Shown: positions 44,692 to 57,730 of the stretch, piece after piece
Numbering within the stretch: position 1 is the first letter of the stretch
Layout: every line of letters starts with the position of its first letter
From: Glebionis coronaria
Taxonomy: Eukaryota; Streptophyta; Magnoliopsida; Asterales; Asteraceae
Direction: 5' to 3'
DNA length: 64,000 nucleotides
NCBI GenBank assembly: GCA_025667525.1
Contig: CM046877.1
Span: 292,636,364-292,700,363 of the forward strand
Notes under the pieces: generated by a model
Databases searched by the model: none
Told to the model about the DNA's origin: nothing
What the model saw: only the letters and a program-made list of their open reading frames with translations
Position numbers and translations under genes: made by a program

Positions 44692-46258
44692 TGGATAGGT
44701 GTGAAAACACCCATCCTTTTACCACTTAATTATAATAAAAACAAGACCATAACGTGTGTTTTATGTCGTAAATGTCGGAATTATGCGTGGTTTGTGTTTT
44801 TGTTGTGATTTAGGATCAAAATGTGAAAAGGGAAGAAAACACGGGCTTTCACGGGCTTTTATCAAAGAAAAAGACAAAAGACGAAGTCAAAAGATCAAGG
44901 ATGCAAAAAGAACGGAAGTCCAAGGCCTATTCTGAAGATTTATCGAAGAAAAAGTCTAAAGACGGAAGTTTAATAAAGCCGAAGAACTCAACTCTAATTT
45001 ATGAAGAAATTACAAGACGAGTTTAAACAAATCCCAAGACAAAGTCAAAAAAGTCGAAGAACTTAGAAGACGAAAAGACGAGAAAGAAAGAAAGAAAGGA
45101 GGAAGCCACCAACCACTCCTCTCTCCTATAAATACCACCCTCATTTGTCATTTGAGGGTTGGTTAGTTTTAGGCTTAGTTAGGTTAGATTAGGAGTAGTA
45201 TAGTTTACTTTCTCTCTCTAAGTTTATGCTTTCTCTCTCTAGATTAATTTGTAAGATCTTTAATCTTTAAGTTTTTATTGTTGAATCTTTACTTTTAATC
45301 AAGCTTTTAATTCATCTCCTTCTTCCTTTCTTGTTTAATCTTTGCTTTTGATTTTGGTTGTGTTCTTGAGTTTTCATAGATTTAATCAAGTGGGTTTTGA
45401 TTGTTTTGGTTATTATTGTTAGTTTAATTGATTTGGTTCGATTGGTTATTGTTCGTTAATCATTAGTGGTTATTTTGATTTAATTTTTAGATTGATTATG
45501 GTTGTTTTTAGTTAAATTCCTGCCTTGTTTTTCCCCTATTTTCGTCACTGTTTCATTTTCCCCAGATTTTCCCGAACGAGAAGATTTTCCCGAACTAGTT
45601 ATTTTCCCGAACGAGTGAATTTTCCCGTACGAGGCTTTTTTTCCGAACCAGTGTTTTTATTTTCATTTTACCGAACCAAGTTAGTTTTTCCCGAACGAAG
45701 GAGTTATTCCGAACGAGTAATTTTTCCGAACGAACTAATTATTCCGGACGAAGGTATATTTTCCGAACGAATGATTTTTCCGAACGAAGGAACTTTATTC
45801 CGAACAAAAGTATTCTTCCGAACGAATTATTATTCCGAACGAACTGATTATTCCGAACGAGTGTTTATCCCGAGTGAAGGATATTTTTTCGAATGAAGGA
45901 ATTTTCTAGTTTTTATTTTTTGAGAAAAGTGACAGTTTTTCTCGTTTTGTTTTTAGTCTGTTTTAATTACGTTTTGCATTTTTATTTAATTGTTAAATTT
46001 ACTTTTCGTCAAGTTTTAATTTTACGTCATTTAATTTCTCGTCATTTACTTTTAAAAGTTTTTATTTTTAGTTTAATCTTTTCTCGCTTTGTTTTTATTT
46101 TAATTACTTAACAGCGCCTTTTCTTTTAATTAGTTTTAGATAACCAAACCTTTCTTATTTTTCCACCAAGAACAACTGAGCCGCACTAATTAACGGTAAT
46201 CAATTCGAATTGAATCGAGACGAACAAATTTTCATACTTGGCTAAAACCTAGTTATTA
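44692..46258 (+). repeat. 5' LTR of LARD2
   Basis: 1567 bp, ending CTAGTTATTA before AA and the primer site, as in LARD1. TATA box TATAAATA at 45127-45134. The block 44836-45026 is close to the LARD1 block at 9660-9857. Its repeat tract (45565-45895) uses TTCCCGAACGAG and TTCCGAACGAA. Confidence 0.87.
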
Positions 46259-46260
46259 AA

Positions 46261-46274
46261 TGGCGCCGCTGCCG
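46261..46274 (+). promoter_or_regulatory. LARD2 primer binding site (tRNA-Asp-like)
   Basis: TGGCGCCGCTGCCG, one base different from LARD1. Confidence 0.7.
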
Positions 46275-46462
46275 GCTCTTTTCGTGAAGATTAACGGTTT
46301 TTAGTGAGAGACGCGTTGGATTTTGGGATCCGTTCACTCGTGAACGTTATTTTTCGTGTCAAAAATTTTCAAAAATCCAAAAACATTTGAAAAATCATAA
46401 AAGCATTTATTTTTCGAAAGTTTTGCACCAAAAATAATCTTCTTGCTTGTCTATTGTTCTTC

Positions 46463-47421
46463 ATGGATTCTTATGTCCATTGCGTAGGGTGTGGGAGACG
46501 ATTATATGGGTGCGAATCATGTCAATGGTGTTCATGCGAGCAATGCGGAAAAGACCTTCCTCCTATTTGAATCGATTCACAATTGGGATTTTGTCCATCG
46601 TGCAACTCGACTAATTCGTCCTTTTCTAATCCACCTCCTATTCCCCTTGCATATATTATGGAAGCGATTCTCATTGGCATGTTTCGTGTCCAATTCGATA
46701 CCCGCCTCATGGCGAGCAAGAACTGGGTTACAATTATGACAATGGTAATAACTATCTAGAAGAAGCACCGGGTTTTTCTCCATACCCATGTTTCCAAAAT
46801 TATGGGGGACCTCACGATACTTCTTATTGTCAACCGATGAATTATTATGACCCACATCCGTGTTCTAATTCTTCTCAACCGATGAATTATGAGCCACATC
46901 CATGCTATAATTCTGGTTTTCATAATTTTGAGCCCCCACAATACACCCTCGATCATCAACCTTCTGATGGAATGAGTGAAGAAGAACGAGCCATTTTTTT
47001 GAATACACTTCAATACGTTCAACAAGAATTAGCTAGCATACGCGAAGCAATGGAGGAGGAAAAGCGACAACAACAAGAACAAGTATCTAATCTTAATGAT
47101 TATACTCCTCCTCTTGTGCGTCCCTTTTATTATGATGATGACGAGGAGAGTACTATTTCTTTCCGTGATCTTTTTGCTCAACATCCTTCGTCTAGTGCAA
47201 TCGTACTTCCTTCTTTTGTCTTGTCGGCTATGGAGCCCAAGAATTCACTTGTCATAGGAACTGAGGATATCATCATAACTCCTGCAAAGGAATCAGACGA
47301 AGTCATAAAGTCTAGTACCGATAACCTTGTCCCAATCCCAAGTGAATCTGAGGTGACATCCGACAGTGACGATGCGTATGATGTGCTTTCTTCTGATGAT
47401 GTTCCTTCCACCAACACTTTG
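46463..47421 (+). pseudogene. LARD2 zinc-knuckle protein gene (broken, truncated)
   Basis: ATG at 46463 opens the same MDSYVHCVGCGRRLYG start as LARD1 with CxxC pairs, then a stop and frame changes between about 46565 and 46837. From 46837 the frame is open again: repeated NYEPHPC-type phrases, a Gln-rich coiled segment (EEEKRQQQEQ), YYDDDEEST and a Ser/Asp-rich tail (IPSESEVTSDSDDAYD) up to 47421, where element E is inserted. The overall order matches LARD1, so the gene is a real, shared part of this element group. I see no enzyme motif. Confidence 0.7.
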
Positions 47422-47888
47422 TGTTAGGACCATTGGAATAGTTAATTGTAATAGGTAGACTAGGAGGTATGTAGTTCCTCCTGGTCATAGTAGTAGTAGG
47501 AGCAAGTCGTGCTCCTGGTCTTAGTTAAAGTCAAACTTTATTATTTACTTATTATTCTGTTAGGATATGCATGAGATATGTTAGGAAAGGATATGCATAT
47601 CAGCTTTACACGTTTTGTTTAATGATGTATTTAGGGTTTCCTTGTAGTATAAAAGGAACCTTAGGCAGAAGGGTTACAGATACCTTCATCAAACGTAATT
47701 CTAGTTATCATTAATATTAGAAATCCTTAGAAAAGGATCAAGTCATTATAGTTATTACTTTCTTCTTTATAGTATTTGTATTCCGCACTTACATTGTGTA
47801 TAAAGTCTCTTTGTGAATAGACTTGTGATTACAGAAGTCGTTCATCGTTCCTGACAGGCTGCAAGATCCACATCTAGTGGACCCAACA
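47422..47888 (+). repeat. 5' LTR of element E
   Basis: It begins TGTTAGGACCATTGG and ends GGACCCAACA. TATA box TATAAAA at 47648-47654. It ends 2 bp before the primer site. The partner LTR is outside the window. Confidence 0.9.
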
Positions 47889-47890
47889 AG

Positions 47891-47903
47891 TGGTATCAGA
47901 GCC
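47891..47903 (+). promoter_or_regulatory. Element E primer binding site (tRNA-iMet)
   Basis: TGGTATCAGAGCC, the standard initiator-methionine tRNA complement of copia elements. Confidence 0.93.
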
Positions 47904-47963
47904 TAGGAGAGTCTCTGAACAAGAAGAATCAATTTTTCTCATTACTAACATTTTTGTTTAATC

Positions 47964-48046
47964 ATGTCTGCCTCAAGTTCTACTCAAACAGGAGAAGATA
48001 GTACTCCTAAAACTCTGCAACCTCAGCAGATCGTTGCTACGGTTTC
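47964..48046 (+). pseudogene. Element E gag, N-terminal 28 codons
   Basis: ATG at 47964 gives MSASSSTQTGEDSTPKTLQP and continues to ATVS, where F interrupts. The frame continues after F at 60353 without loss apart from the duplicated GTTTC. Confidence 0.85.
48042..48046. repeat. Left target duplication of F (GTTTC)
   Basis: It matches 60353-60357. Removing F and one copy restores the gag frame of E. Confidence 0.95.
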
Positions 48047-48367
48047 TGTAGGATATGTAAATCTTGCTTATGTTTTAGAGAGAGAAAGATATAGAAAGAT
48101 GGTGGATTACACACAATTCTAGAGAGACAAACTTAATAAGAACTATGTGAAAAATGATTAACCACACACCCTCTCCATCAAAGGAGAGGGTTTATATACC
48201 CAAGCCTTGTGATGGGCTTGGGCTTACAATGTTGGGCCGGCCTACACATGTTGTAGGCTAGGCTTGACTTTGTTTGTTTAATAAAGATATATAGACTACG
48301 AGCTACTACTTAATAAATTTTCAGAGTGACCGAATCTTCTTAAATACGTAAAAACGTATTTCCAACA
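48047..48367 (-). repeat. 3' LTR of F
   Basis: From TGTAGGATATG to TTTCCAACA on the plus strand, 321 bp. TATA (minus strand TATATAA) near 48191-48198. TGGGCTT and TGGGCCGG words lie upstream of it on the minus strand; such TGGGC(C/T) words are site II elements in plant promoters. Confidence 0.95.
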
Positions 48368-48380
48368 ATCTCCCCCTAAG
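48368..48380 (-). promoter_or_regulatory. Polypurine tract of F
   Basis: CTTAGGGGGAGAT on the minus strand, bordering the 3' LTR and identical to that of G. Confidence 0.85.
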
Positions 48381-51225
48381 GGAGGTCACTCCAAACAAGG
48401 GCGTTACCCGAGTTACAATAATGAAATAAACCGAGCATACTATGCTTGTCTTGAGCTCGTAGTCTTCGTCTTTCTTTTCTTTTTCTTTTCTGGTGAACAT
48501 GCTGATGTGATTTTTGATATCAATCTTGAGCATTAATCTCTTGCCTTGATCTTGTGCATCCATCACTTGTGATCTCCGCCTCTTCGTGACCTCACGTCCC
48601 ACATACTTATACCTTAGTAATTCTTGAAAGCTTCAGAGTTTGATACAGAGGAAGACTTAACTTTTCGGCTTTCTTGAATTAGATGATATATTAAGTGCAT
48701 AAAGTATAAGCATGCGGGGACGACTTCTTCTTGGATCCCGCAACGCCACCGTCTTCAAATGCCGCAACATAAGTAGACAACGAACGAAATGGCTTTGAAC
48801 ATTTCATTCTAAATCGGTAGCATTTTACCTCCGGTCGGTGAAGACCGTTGGACGATATTAGATATCGTACCCGTGACGGATAGTTTCAGTTAAGTAACTT
48901 CCTGACAGGATTTCGCGGGTAAACCCGTTCTCTTTATTCGACCATCCAAAGCTGACTGCGAACATAAAGAGTGAATCATTTGGATAATAATATCCGCATG
49001 ATTTGAAGCCGTCAATTCATGTTCCTGGAACAAGTGAAATTCAATTAAGAACCGCACCATCGTTGCTTTCCAGTTGTCACGAGCTTGATTCGTATAGAAT
49101 CTTGCAAGTTACCTACCAAGTGCTGTTTGATGTTAACACTAGAAGGATTTCCACTCATCACTGTGAACACTAAGGTATCACTCTGAGTGTTCTGGAAAGA
49201 TCACTAAGATATTGCGTAGAGGCCTGGAACGTGTTTAAATTCAGTTAAGAATTAAACAACTGTTGCTTTCCAATTATCACAAGTTTGATTCATAAAGAAT
49301 CACACAAGTTACCTACCATGAGCTTTTTGATATTCGCTCAAGAAGGATTTCCATCTTCATTGTAAATACTTTCGTATTACTCGGATGTTCAGGCAAGATC
49401 ATGAAGATTTTGCGTAGGACTCTTAAGATCTTTCTTACTTTTTACAGTGTATGAAGAAGCAAGGAATTATGAAAGTGTGTCCTAATGAGATATTTGATGA
49501 TCTCAAATGGCTCTAGACTCGATCGTGCATTTTGGATTTGAGTGATCGGAGGCTGGAGAGGAGTGCCACCTTTTCAATACCAATTTATTCGGAGTGAATA
49601 AATCAATAGATAATGTGTTGTCTCCGTGTGATTAAAACAAATACCTTTTGAGAGATATATGAGTTAGCTGGGATAGGTTGTGCATTGCATCACTGGGTCC
49701 ATGATGTCTGTCTTTAATATCGAGAATCATTAAAATGATCTCAATAGCATATGTGTTGACCCGGTTTCTGCCTATAGTTGTAAGGAGGGCTTCTTTCTTT
49801 ACACCCTTTATCTTTACAATTCTTTTTCATTCTTCAACCCCTTCAATGCTTACCAATACGTCATAACTAGCACCTTGTTATGATTGTTCTAGTGATAACT
49901 TAAGTACTTGGTCAGCATTCAGCTACGTTTACAATCTTTCTCCAACTTTCCTAAGGACTACTATTTCTAGCTATGGAATGTCCTTGGGAAGAATACTCCG
50001 GTTCTGGAAGAATCATAGGACTTAACCTATCCTACCATCCTTATGTCACCACAATCTTCATCGTCGTGAAATAAATGGGTTTCGGGTAAGTATATGTCAC
50101 CATGAAAATCCATTTTGATATGCAAATCCGTTTTGCTCCCCCTTAACATATGCCACGATATTCGAAAACATTTCGCACATGTCGGGATGAGCCATCACGT
50201 TAAGTCAAACCATTTGTGATAATATCCCATATTAAATCACATTTTCTCCCCCATATTAAAAATATTAACCCAATCGATGTTTTTAATATCAATTGACTTA
50301 ATGAGGTTTTAACAAAGGTTTTGGGAAGAAAAATGCAAGTCCATTTTATCTTCATGATATCAAATGCATGAGATATGATATCGATTTGTAGCATGATCAC
50401 ATATTCACCATATTAAAAAGAATTGACAAGGTTGGACCTGATAGATGAGAACATCATATGATAAGATCAAATGGTTCTTGTCAGCAAATGTTGGTCGCCT
50501 CGTCACGTCTGAAGTCATCTCTTGACACCACATGTACGATTGGTATTGTTGTCTTGACGCCAACTTGTGAGCTTGGCACTTTCGGCATCGAAGATTCTGA
50601 ATGCTTGACAATTTCTCCCCCTCAATTGTTGACCCGTGTTCTATTGAAAGAGCTGTAGTCATCGATTGAGTAGTCGCATCGTCGAGTATGTAGATACCAA
50701 TTGTAGATTGCTATGGTTGTAGAGATGATAGCTTCATAAAAACAAGACTTCTATTGTTTTAAAAAATAAATGCACTGAAACGTACATAGATTTGTGTTAG
50801 ACCAAGTTATAAAGTAAACTTGATCCCTTACAAGGTTTTAAAGTAAACCTTGCCGGAGAAAATTAATTCCCGTTGTGAGCCAAAGCTTTCATAAGAAATA
50901 CTTGACTTTAATGTGAAAACCGGGTTGCAGTCAGAAATAACTACAAGCCATTTAGGCATGTTTTATGAAATATTTACAACTTTTGTACGAACTCTATTTA
51001 TGGCGCCGTGTCGATATTAATCAACATTTCTAAGGCTGTAAATATTATCGTACCAAAAGACATGCCTTTGAAAAATAAAGTAAAAATATTTTTGGATTTT
51101 TATGAAATTTTCAATTTTTATGGTTTTTATATGGTTTTATATTTTTGTATTTTGCTTTTGTGGATAAAAATATAAACAATATATACGAATGATCACCAAG
51201 GATACGGAGAATAGTTTTACCACCA
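48381..51225 (-). ncRNA. F 3' untranslated region, conserved with G
   Basis: This long non-coding region runs from the end of RNase H to the polypurine tract. Its 48780-49940 part is the counterpart of 26640-27780 in G, including the hairpins ACGATAT-TAG-ATATCGT and CGGGT-AA-ACCCG and the CCTGGAAC tandem units. Element G has its 1315-codon ORF upstream of this region; here RNase H comes directly. Labelled ncRNA for the likely structured RNA; it is part of the element transcript. Confidence 0.5.
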
Positions 51226-53444
51226 CTATTCTTTCGCTTCATCTGCCAGTTCCTTTAAAGTCTCAGGCGAGAAAGTTCTCATTCCTAGCTTGTCGACCAA
51301 AAATTCAATTCGAGCGCGATCTAAACCTTCTTGAAAATATCCGCCAATTGATACTCAGATCGGACAAAGTAAAGCTCGATTACTCCATTTTCTACTTGCT
51401 CCTTGATGAAGTGGTAGCGAATGTCAATGTGCTTCGACCGGGAGAATTGAACATTGTTGCAGCATAAGGCAATTGCACTCTTGTTGTCACAGTACATCGG
51501 AATCTTGTTGAAACCTAGACCATAGTTGGTTAATTGCGATCTCATCCAAAGAATTTGAGCACAACAACCGGACATAGCTATGTATTCTGCTTAAGTACTT
51601 GAAATTGCAGCGCTTTTCTGCCTTTTCGATGCCCAACTGATTAATCGATCTCCTAGTAGTTGCAATGTTCCACTCGTGCTACGCCTTGTATCTTGACAAC
51701 CCGCGTGATCCGCATCTGCATATGCCATTAGTGCAATAGAAGAGTCCTTCGAATACCAAAGTCCCCGATTAATGGTTCCTTTAGGATATCGAAAGATCCT
51801 TTTAACAGTAGCTAAGTGTAACTCAGTAGGCCTAGTTTGATACCTAGGACACATACATATAGCAAACTGAAGATCAGGTCGACTGGCTGTGATATACAGA
51901 AGAGTACCGATCATTCCACGATAAAGTGTCGGATCAACGGCAACTCCATGTGGATCTGCATCAAGCTTAGATTTTTCCACCATTGGAGTATCCACAGGGT
52001 CGCAAGATTCCATCTTATATTTCTTTAGTGATTCAAGGGCATACTTGGATTGATTGATAAAGATGCCTCTGGGACTCTGAGATATCTGAAGACCTAAGAA
52101 GAATGATACCTTGCCCATCATTGACATCTTAAACTTGGAAGACATGAGTGTCCCAAACTCATCGGATAATGTTTGGGTCGAGGCTGCAAATATAATATCA
52201 TCAACATATATTTGTACCATAATCATATCATTACCTCGTTTTTGAATGAATAACGTGGGATCCACGTTGCCTTTAGTGAAGCCTTGTGTAATGAGGAATT
52301 GTGACAGTAGATCATACCATGCGCGTGGAGCTTGCTTCAACCCATAGAGAGCCTTCTTAAGCTTGTACACATGATTAGGATATTTAGGATTCACAAAACC
52401 ATCCGGCTGTTGAACATAGACCTCTTCCTTGATTTCACCATTGAGAAATTCCGTCATCACATCCATCTGATAGACGATCATATTCATATGTGCTGCATAA
52501 GCGAGGAATAGTCTAATAGCTTCCAAACGGGCAACAGGTGCAAAGGATTCCATAAAGTCGATGCCCAATAATTGCTTGTATCCACGAGCTACTAGACGAG
52601 CTTTGTTCTTCAATATTCCGCCTAACTCATCGAGTTTCACCTTGTAAACCCATTTCAAAGTGAGTAACTGCACTTGATCCGGGCATGGGACAAGTTCCCA
52701 TACTTCAAGACGTATAAATTCATTAAGTTCTTCTTGCATAGCTTCTATCCAACATGATTGAGTAAAAGCTTGTTGCCATGTCTTAGGTTCAACTTCAGTG
52801 AGAAAATCATCAAAATGACAAAACATTGCATTTTCTTGTAACTGACTTCGTGTGGATACCGGATGATTAGGGTCACCAATAATAGAATCTATAGGATGAT
52901 CCTTTGTCCACTTGCTGTCATGTTCACGAATCCGTGGATTGGAGTAAACTGTAGTTGGAGCTTCCTCTGAGGTGGATGACCCGGCTTGATTAGGGTCGGG
53001 AATTGGTACACCAAAGAATGGAAGTTTACGCATTTGAGCGAATTCCAAATCGTGATCATCATCGTCCTCTTCATCATCAATAGGCATGACATGGGTAGTT
53101 GGTTCAGGTGTTGGTTGAGAATTACTCGTTGATGGTATATCTTGACCAATTGTAGGTGCAGACGTATCTGATTGTGCTTCGGTTGCTGGAGCGACAACTT
53201 CGGTTACCAGAGCTATTACCTCAGGTTCTGGAGCAACAATAGTTGGAGGAGTAAAGAATTCATCAAAGAACAGTTGAATCAACGTATCCCATTCAGTCCT
53301 AGAAGGTGGTGTAAATGATGATGAAGTAGGGTTGTTTGGGACAAGACCAGAGCTAATGTTACTGGGTCCCATTTCATGAAGTGCGGTTTCAGAGCTGCTT
53401 TGCTCAGAAGCCATTGCTGTGAGCTCATCAAAATCAACATTCAT
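51226..53444 (-). pseudogene. F pol: reverse transcriptase and RNase H
   Basis: The 617-codon frame (53444-51591) begins HVDFDELT-like ([12 protein letters not shown]) after the integrase. It has a Ser/Pro-rich linker, then the RT with [15 protein letters not shown] (usual DVKTAF changed) and an intact [11 protein letters not shown]. RNase H starts [13 protein letters not shown] at 51591-51593 replaces the glutamate codon of the SSTEAEY motif, a catalytic residue of RNase H. The frame continues ([12 protein letters not shown]) and after a shift near 51321 ends at the stop 51226-51228. It is related to, but clearly distinct from, the SIRE1 pol. Confidence 0.88.
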
Positions 53445-53995
53445 AGTTTCGAGGATCTTGCGAGAGTTACGGTTGTAGATTCGTATGCCTTCTTTGCGGG
53501 TGCGTAACCAATGAAAATACCAATATCAGCCTTTGGTTGAAGTTTTCCCAAATTGTCACCATCATTATTTGGATATAAAAGAGAACCAAATACATGAAGA
53601 TATGATAAATCTGGTACTTTTCCATGGAGAAGCTCATAAGGTGTTTTACCATGGCGTTTACGAATTAGTGACCGGTTTTGGGTGTACACTGCTGTAGATA
53701 CTGCTTCTGCCCATAAAAACAATGGAGCCTTTGCGTAAATTAACATCGTTCGAGCAGCTTCCATAAGTGTGCGATTTCGCCTTTCAACGACACCGTTTTG
53801 TTGTGGAGTGCGAGCAACGGATGTTTCATGATAAATGCCAACTTCTTCATAATAATCACGCAAGATTTGATTCACAAATTCGGTTCCATTATCTGTACGA
53901 ATGCGTCGGACAATAGTGTTGAGACGCACTTGACTCATCTTGAGAAATCCGATGATGAATTTAGGTGCCTCATTTTTTGCTTTAAGAAATTTCAC
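53441..53995 (-). pseudogene. F integrase, C-terminal part
   Basis: The frame contains RTDNGTEF and ARTPQQNGVVERRNRTL with the second and third catalytic residues, then LWAEAVSTAVYTQNRS and [15 protein letters not shown] shift near 53995 separates it from the N-terminal integrase, and another near 53445 from the RT. Confidence 0.85.
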
Positions 53996-54687
53996 CCATG
54001 TAAACCAGGAGTAATCATCGACAATGACGAGTACTTTTTACCACTAACACTTTCAACACGCATTGGCCCACAAAGATCCATATGCAACAGATAAAGTTTC
54101 TCTTGGTTAGTGTCTTCAGTCTTGGGTTTGTATGACTTCTTAGTGATTTTCCCCATTGTACACGCGGAACACAAATGATCCTTGTGAAATGAAAGTTTAG
54201 GAAGACCACGAACAAGTTCGTTTTTCGCCAAATGATTAATAGCGTCAAAGTTAAGATGAGATAACCGTCGATGCCATAACCATGACTTAGTCTTCGATGC
54301 TTTGGAGAGAAGACATACGGGAGAAGCGGCCATCATGTCTTGTACAGACAAAGTATACAAATTATTCCCTCGAGTACCTTTCAATAAATCAACCCCTTCC
54401 AAATTACGAATGAAGCAGGTATGCTCTCGAAAAGCAACTTCTAGGTTTGCATCACAAAATTGTCCTACAGAAAATAAGTTGTGACCGAGACCTTCCACAT
54501 AATACACTCTTGAAATAATAACATTCCCAGTATGATATTCACCATAACCCATTATCTTTGCAATATGATCATTTCCAAATCGAACCGTACCAAGAAACTT
54601 GCTGACGAAATTTCTGAGCTGAGAGCGATCTCCGGTCATATGCTTGGAGCAACCAGAGTCCAAATACCAGAGAACAATTTGGACCAC
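53992..54687 (-). pseudogene. F protease and N-terminal integrase
   Basis: The frame has YLDSGCSKHMTGD (aspartic protease), ISRVYYVEGLGHNLFSVGQF, LWHRRLSHLNF and the HKDHLCSAC zinc part, then LLHMDLCGPM with the first catalytic aspartate. It stops after a shift at 53992. Confidence 0.87.
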
Positions 54688-55685
54688 CTGTTTTCAATAA
54701 CAACAGTAGACAATGCATTGGAAACTATTGGTTCCGAAGTGTTAGCAGATACAGATATATAATTATCAGAATTGCTAACATATTTGAGACCCTTAGCTTT
54801 CCTGCGTTTTCTAATGTGAGTTTTAGCACTAACAGGTTTTACTGTTCCAACTTTCTTAGGTTTTGGATTATTCGCGGGCACTACAGTGGGAGTAGACCTA
54901 TTTAAAGGGCACTTGGTTCCTACAGTAGTGTCAGTGTTCCTATTTAAAGGACACGCTTGTGTTTTGGTAGCCTTGGTGCTCCTAGTTAAAGGGCACGCTT
55001 TCTTCGCTTTAGTGGGAGTGATCCTAGTCAAAGGGCACATATTTCCTACTATAGTGAAAGTTCTACCAGTGGGGCGCCACATCCAACCAACTTGGGTTAA
55101 CACTTTCCCAGTCGGTTTCCATTCTAATCCATTTTTCTGGGCATACATCTCATTCACATGGTCAATAAGGCAAGAATCATGACGACTAGAAAACATACAT
55201 TCATTGCAATTCCAACATTTCAAATTAGAATTCACACTAGGCTTAGAACGCTGCACAACCGTAGAACCTTTAGGTTTAGCTACATGATTCTTTTTATTCA
55301 AAACAGAAATAACATTCCTAGGATGGGCTTCTACTTTCTTCTTCTCTTGACTACTAGATGATGGCAAGATCCTATCATTCATCTTGTTTCTTTTAAGCTT
55401 AGATCTTTGAGCCTTAGTAGTGGTGCTTACTCCTGTAGAAGGCAACACAGGAATATTATAAGCTTGTTTTGATTCCGCCTTATCTTTAGTGACCAAAGTT
55501 TGAGATGGTTTAGTCCTAGGTCCCTTGTTAAGTGGTGTGACGGCTATAAGGTTCGTTTTGATTGCACTAGAGGACGATGCTGAGACAGTGGTTGCGTTAT
55601 CCACAACATTTTTACCTTTTAGAGTACGAAGTGTTTCCTTTAACTCAGCCAAGACCAGATTCTTATCACAAATTTTTTCCCTCAA
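54636..55685 (-). pseudogene. F gag-pol linker with CPLxR repeats
   Basis: A 349-codon lysine/threonine-rich frame. A CWNCNECMFSSRHDSC cysteine motif lies near 55200. Four CPL(T/N)R repeats follow (CPLTRITPTK, CPLTRSTKAT, CPLNRNTDTT, CPLNRSTPTV; about 54880-55050), encoded by AAAGGGCAC-type words about 60 bp apart. It ends in a different frame from protease, so a shift lies near 54680. Confidence 0.75.
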
Positions 55686-57730
55686 ATCAGATATTCCATC
55701 GACTTTCGATTCAATTGTTCAATCAATGATTGAGTCTGTGCAGTGGTATCAACACATGCGGGCTTTACTGAATCGAAGAGTCGTGTATTTTTCTCTTTTA
55801 AGTTATCAACTTTGGACAAAATCTTGAAAACTCGATTATCTAGATCAAGTTTAAAATTCTTAGCGGCCTCAAGTACGTTCACACAGTTAAGCTCCTTAGA
55901 TTTCTCTATTTCTATCGTCAAAGATTTAGCAACTTTGTCACTTGGCTGACGCTGTTTTGATTGTAAATTCAATCGAAAATTCTTTTCAAAGTTTGCATCA
56001 TCGATATTAACACCTTCGAATGACGTTTCAAAGATTTCTTGAATAAATTGTTGCTTGCATTCAAGCGAAATACAATGTGTTTGAATCTCATCAAAACGTT
56101 TTGAAAGCGAAGAATATGAATCTTGAAGCTTTAAAAATTCAGCGTCAGATTCGTGACAAGTACTATCTACCACATTATACACAAATTCAACATTATGCAC
56201 AATAGAATCATTATCAACACTTGTATTCACACAGACAGAAACTATATCATGAGACATCACTTGATTCAGAAGCAGATCATTGCGTGAAACCCGTTCTATT
56301 TCAAGTAAACTGTTTTCATAAGCATTATCCATTTCATTGAAAACACGTCTAAATTCTTTTATTTCCAAAAGTAAATCCTGATCAAGATTACGAAGACAAT
56401 CCTTAACATTGTCTACAAACGGAACAATTTCATTTCAGAACGCATCTCTAGTGTGCTCAAACTTCCATTCACCTTCCGTTATGGCCGAAGCCTTCGTATG
56501 TTCCAAAATGACCTTGTCAAAATCGGCTAAGTGTTGGTGTACCGCATTAAAGTTAACGGACGCCTTGCTTACCGGTGGAATTAACTTTGTTAAATCCGTT
56601 TTGACAAGTGTAGGAGACGTACTAGGAAGGTTTTCATTTGACAAACTTTGGGGCACAAGAACTGTCAATTCTGCTAATTCCTTTTGTAAGCGAATACGTG
56701 TCTTTTTCGAAAATTGATCTTTGTTATGTTGATCATAATCAATTGTATGGAATTTTGAAAGCATTTTAGAATGAGTTTCATCCGTAAGTGATTGTGTCTC
56801 CTGAGTACTACGAACAAAAGGTGATTCTTTCGATTTGCTAATTATGGTCATATCATAAAGACCAGGAATATATTCCTGAGCTTGTTTTGCATAACCGAGA
56901 TTAGGTGGTAAATCTTGAAGACGTTTAAGTTCGAGTTCTTTAAATGATTTAGTTAAAAGATGAACCTTTTCTGTGGAAGCGTATTGTTTTAAAAGCTGTT
57001 GTTCCTTGAATTTAAGAAGTTTGGTAGCATTAATTTCTGAATCAACCTTTTTAGACTCGAGAGTTTCGAAATCCATTTTAAGTTTCTGAAAATCATTAAC
57101 AACCGACTCCTTTTCTTTTAATTCATTAGAAAGATTATCTTTTAATGATTCTATTTCTTTCAAGTGTTCAATCTTTTCAAAACGAAATTGGTCAAATTCA
57201 GAACATGTTATTTTCTCTGCTTGAGGGACCATTTCAAAAGTTTTGACCTTTTCTTTATGCAACGCAAGCTCAGCAGTTAGGGTGGAATTGGTATCTACGG
57301 ATTATCTGAGGGCCATATGCATTTGATCAATAATATGTTTAGGCACCATGACCAAATCATGTTGAGCATAAGATTCCATACCCGTTGTAGCATTTGGTTG
57401 AGGTTCACTCAAATGTGTAGGATTGGGTACCACATCATTTGAGTTACTAGTTCCCGAATGCTGTTCGAGGTTGTCATTTTCATGCCCAACTTGATGTTGG
57501 TTAGCATCAATATTATTAGATGTGGTTGGTACCTTACTGACGACATCAGAACCGTAGTGAGAGAGATTAGCAACGAGAGCAGCTTGGGCAGAGTGAATGT
57601 CATCACAATCTGAATCGTATGCGTCAAGATCATCAGCTTGATAAGCTGCATTAGAAGTGGAAACGACTGCAATGCCTTCAGTATCTGCTGCCCCTGGGTC
57701 TGCAAGAAATGCTAACTCCTCTGAATCCAA
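55682..57730 (-). pseudogene. F coiled-coil region of the gag-pol polyprotein
   Basis: Three blocks (57730-57302, 57262-56435, 56368-55682) continue the polyprotein downstream of the zinc knuckle. The first is acidic (DSEELAFLADPGAAD, DAYDSDCDDIHSAQ). The others are rich in Lys, Glu, Leu and Asn and should form long coiled coils. Such a region between gag and protease is usual in the Asteraceae copia elements I recall. Stops separate the blocks. Confidence 0.75.

Larger units (their letters stand above)
44692..47421 (+). mobile_element. LARD2: 5' part of a second LARD element
   Basis: A 5' LTR (44692-46258), a primer site and the start of the zinc-knuckle gene are present in the same order as LARD1. 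The element is cut at 47421 by the LTR of E, so the rest lies past the window. Its LTR begins TGGATAGGTGTG, one extra G compared with LARD1, and is a different subfamily in its repeat tract. Confidence 0.85.

Noticed and set aside
45525..45896. 123-codon plus-strand frame in the LARD2 LTR
   Set aside because: It is the translation of the TTCCCGAACGAG repeat tract (RTRRFSRT, SERVIFPNE) with no conservation as protein in other LTRs.
47891..47903. tRNA gene fragment
   Set aside because: Only the 3' complement of tRNA-iMet is present, beside an LTR; it is a primer binding site.
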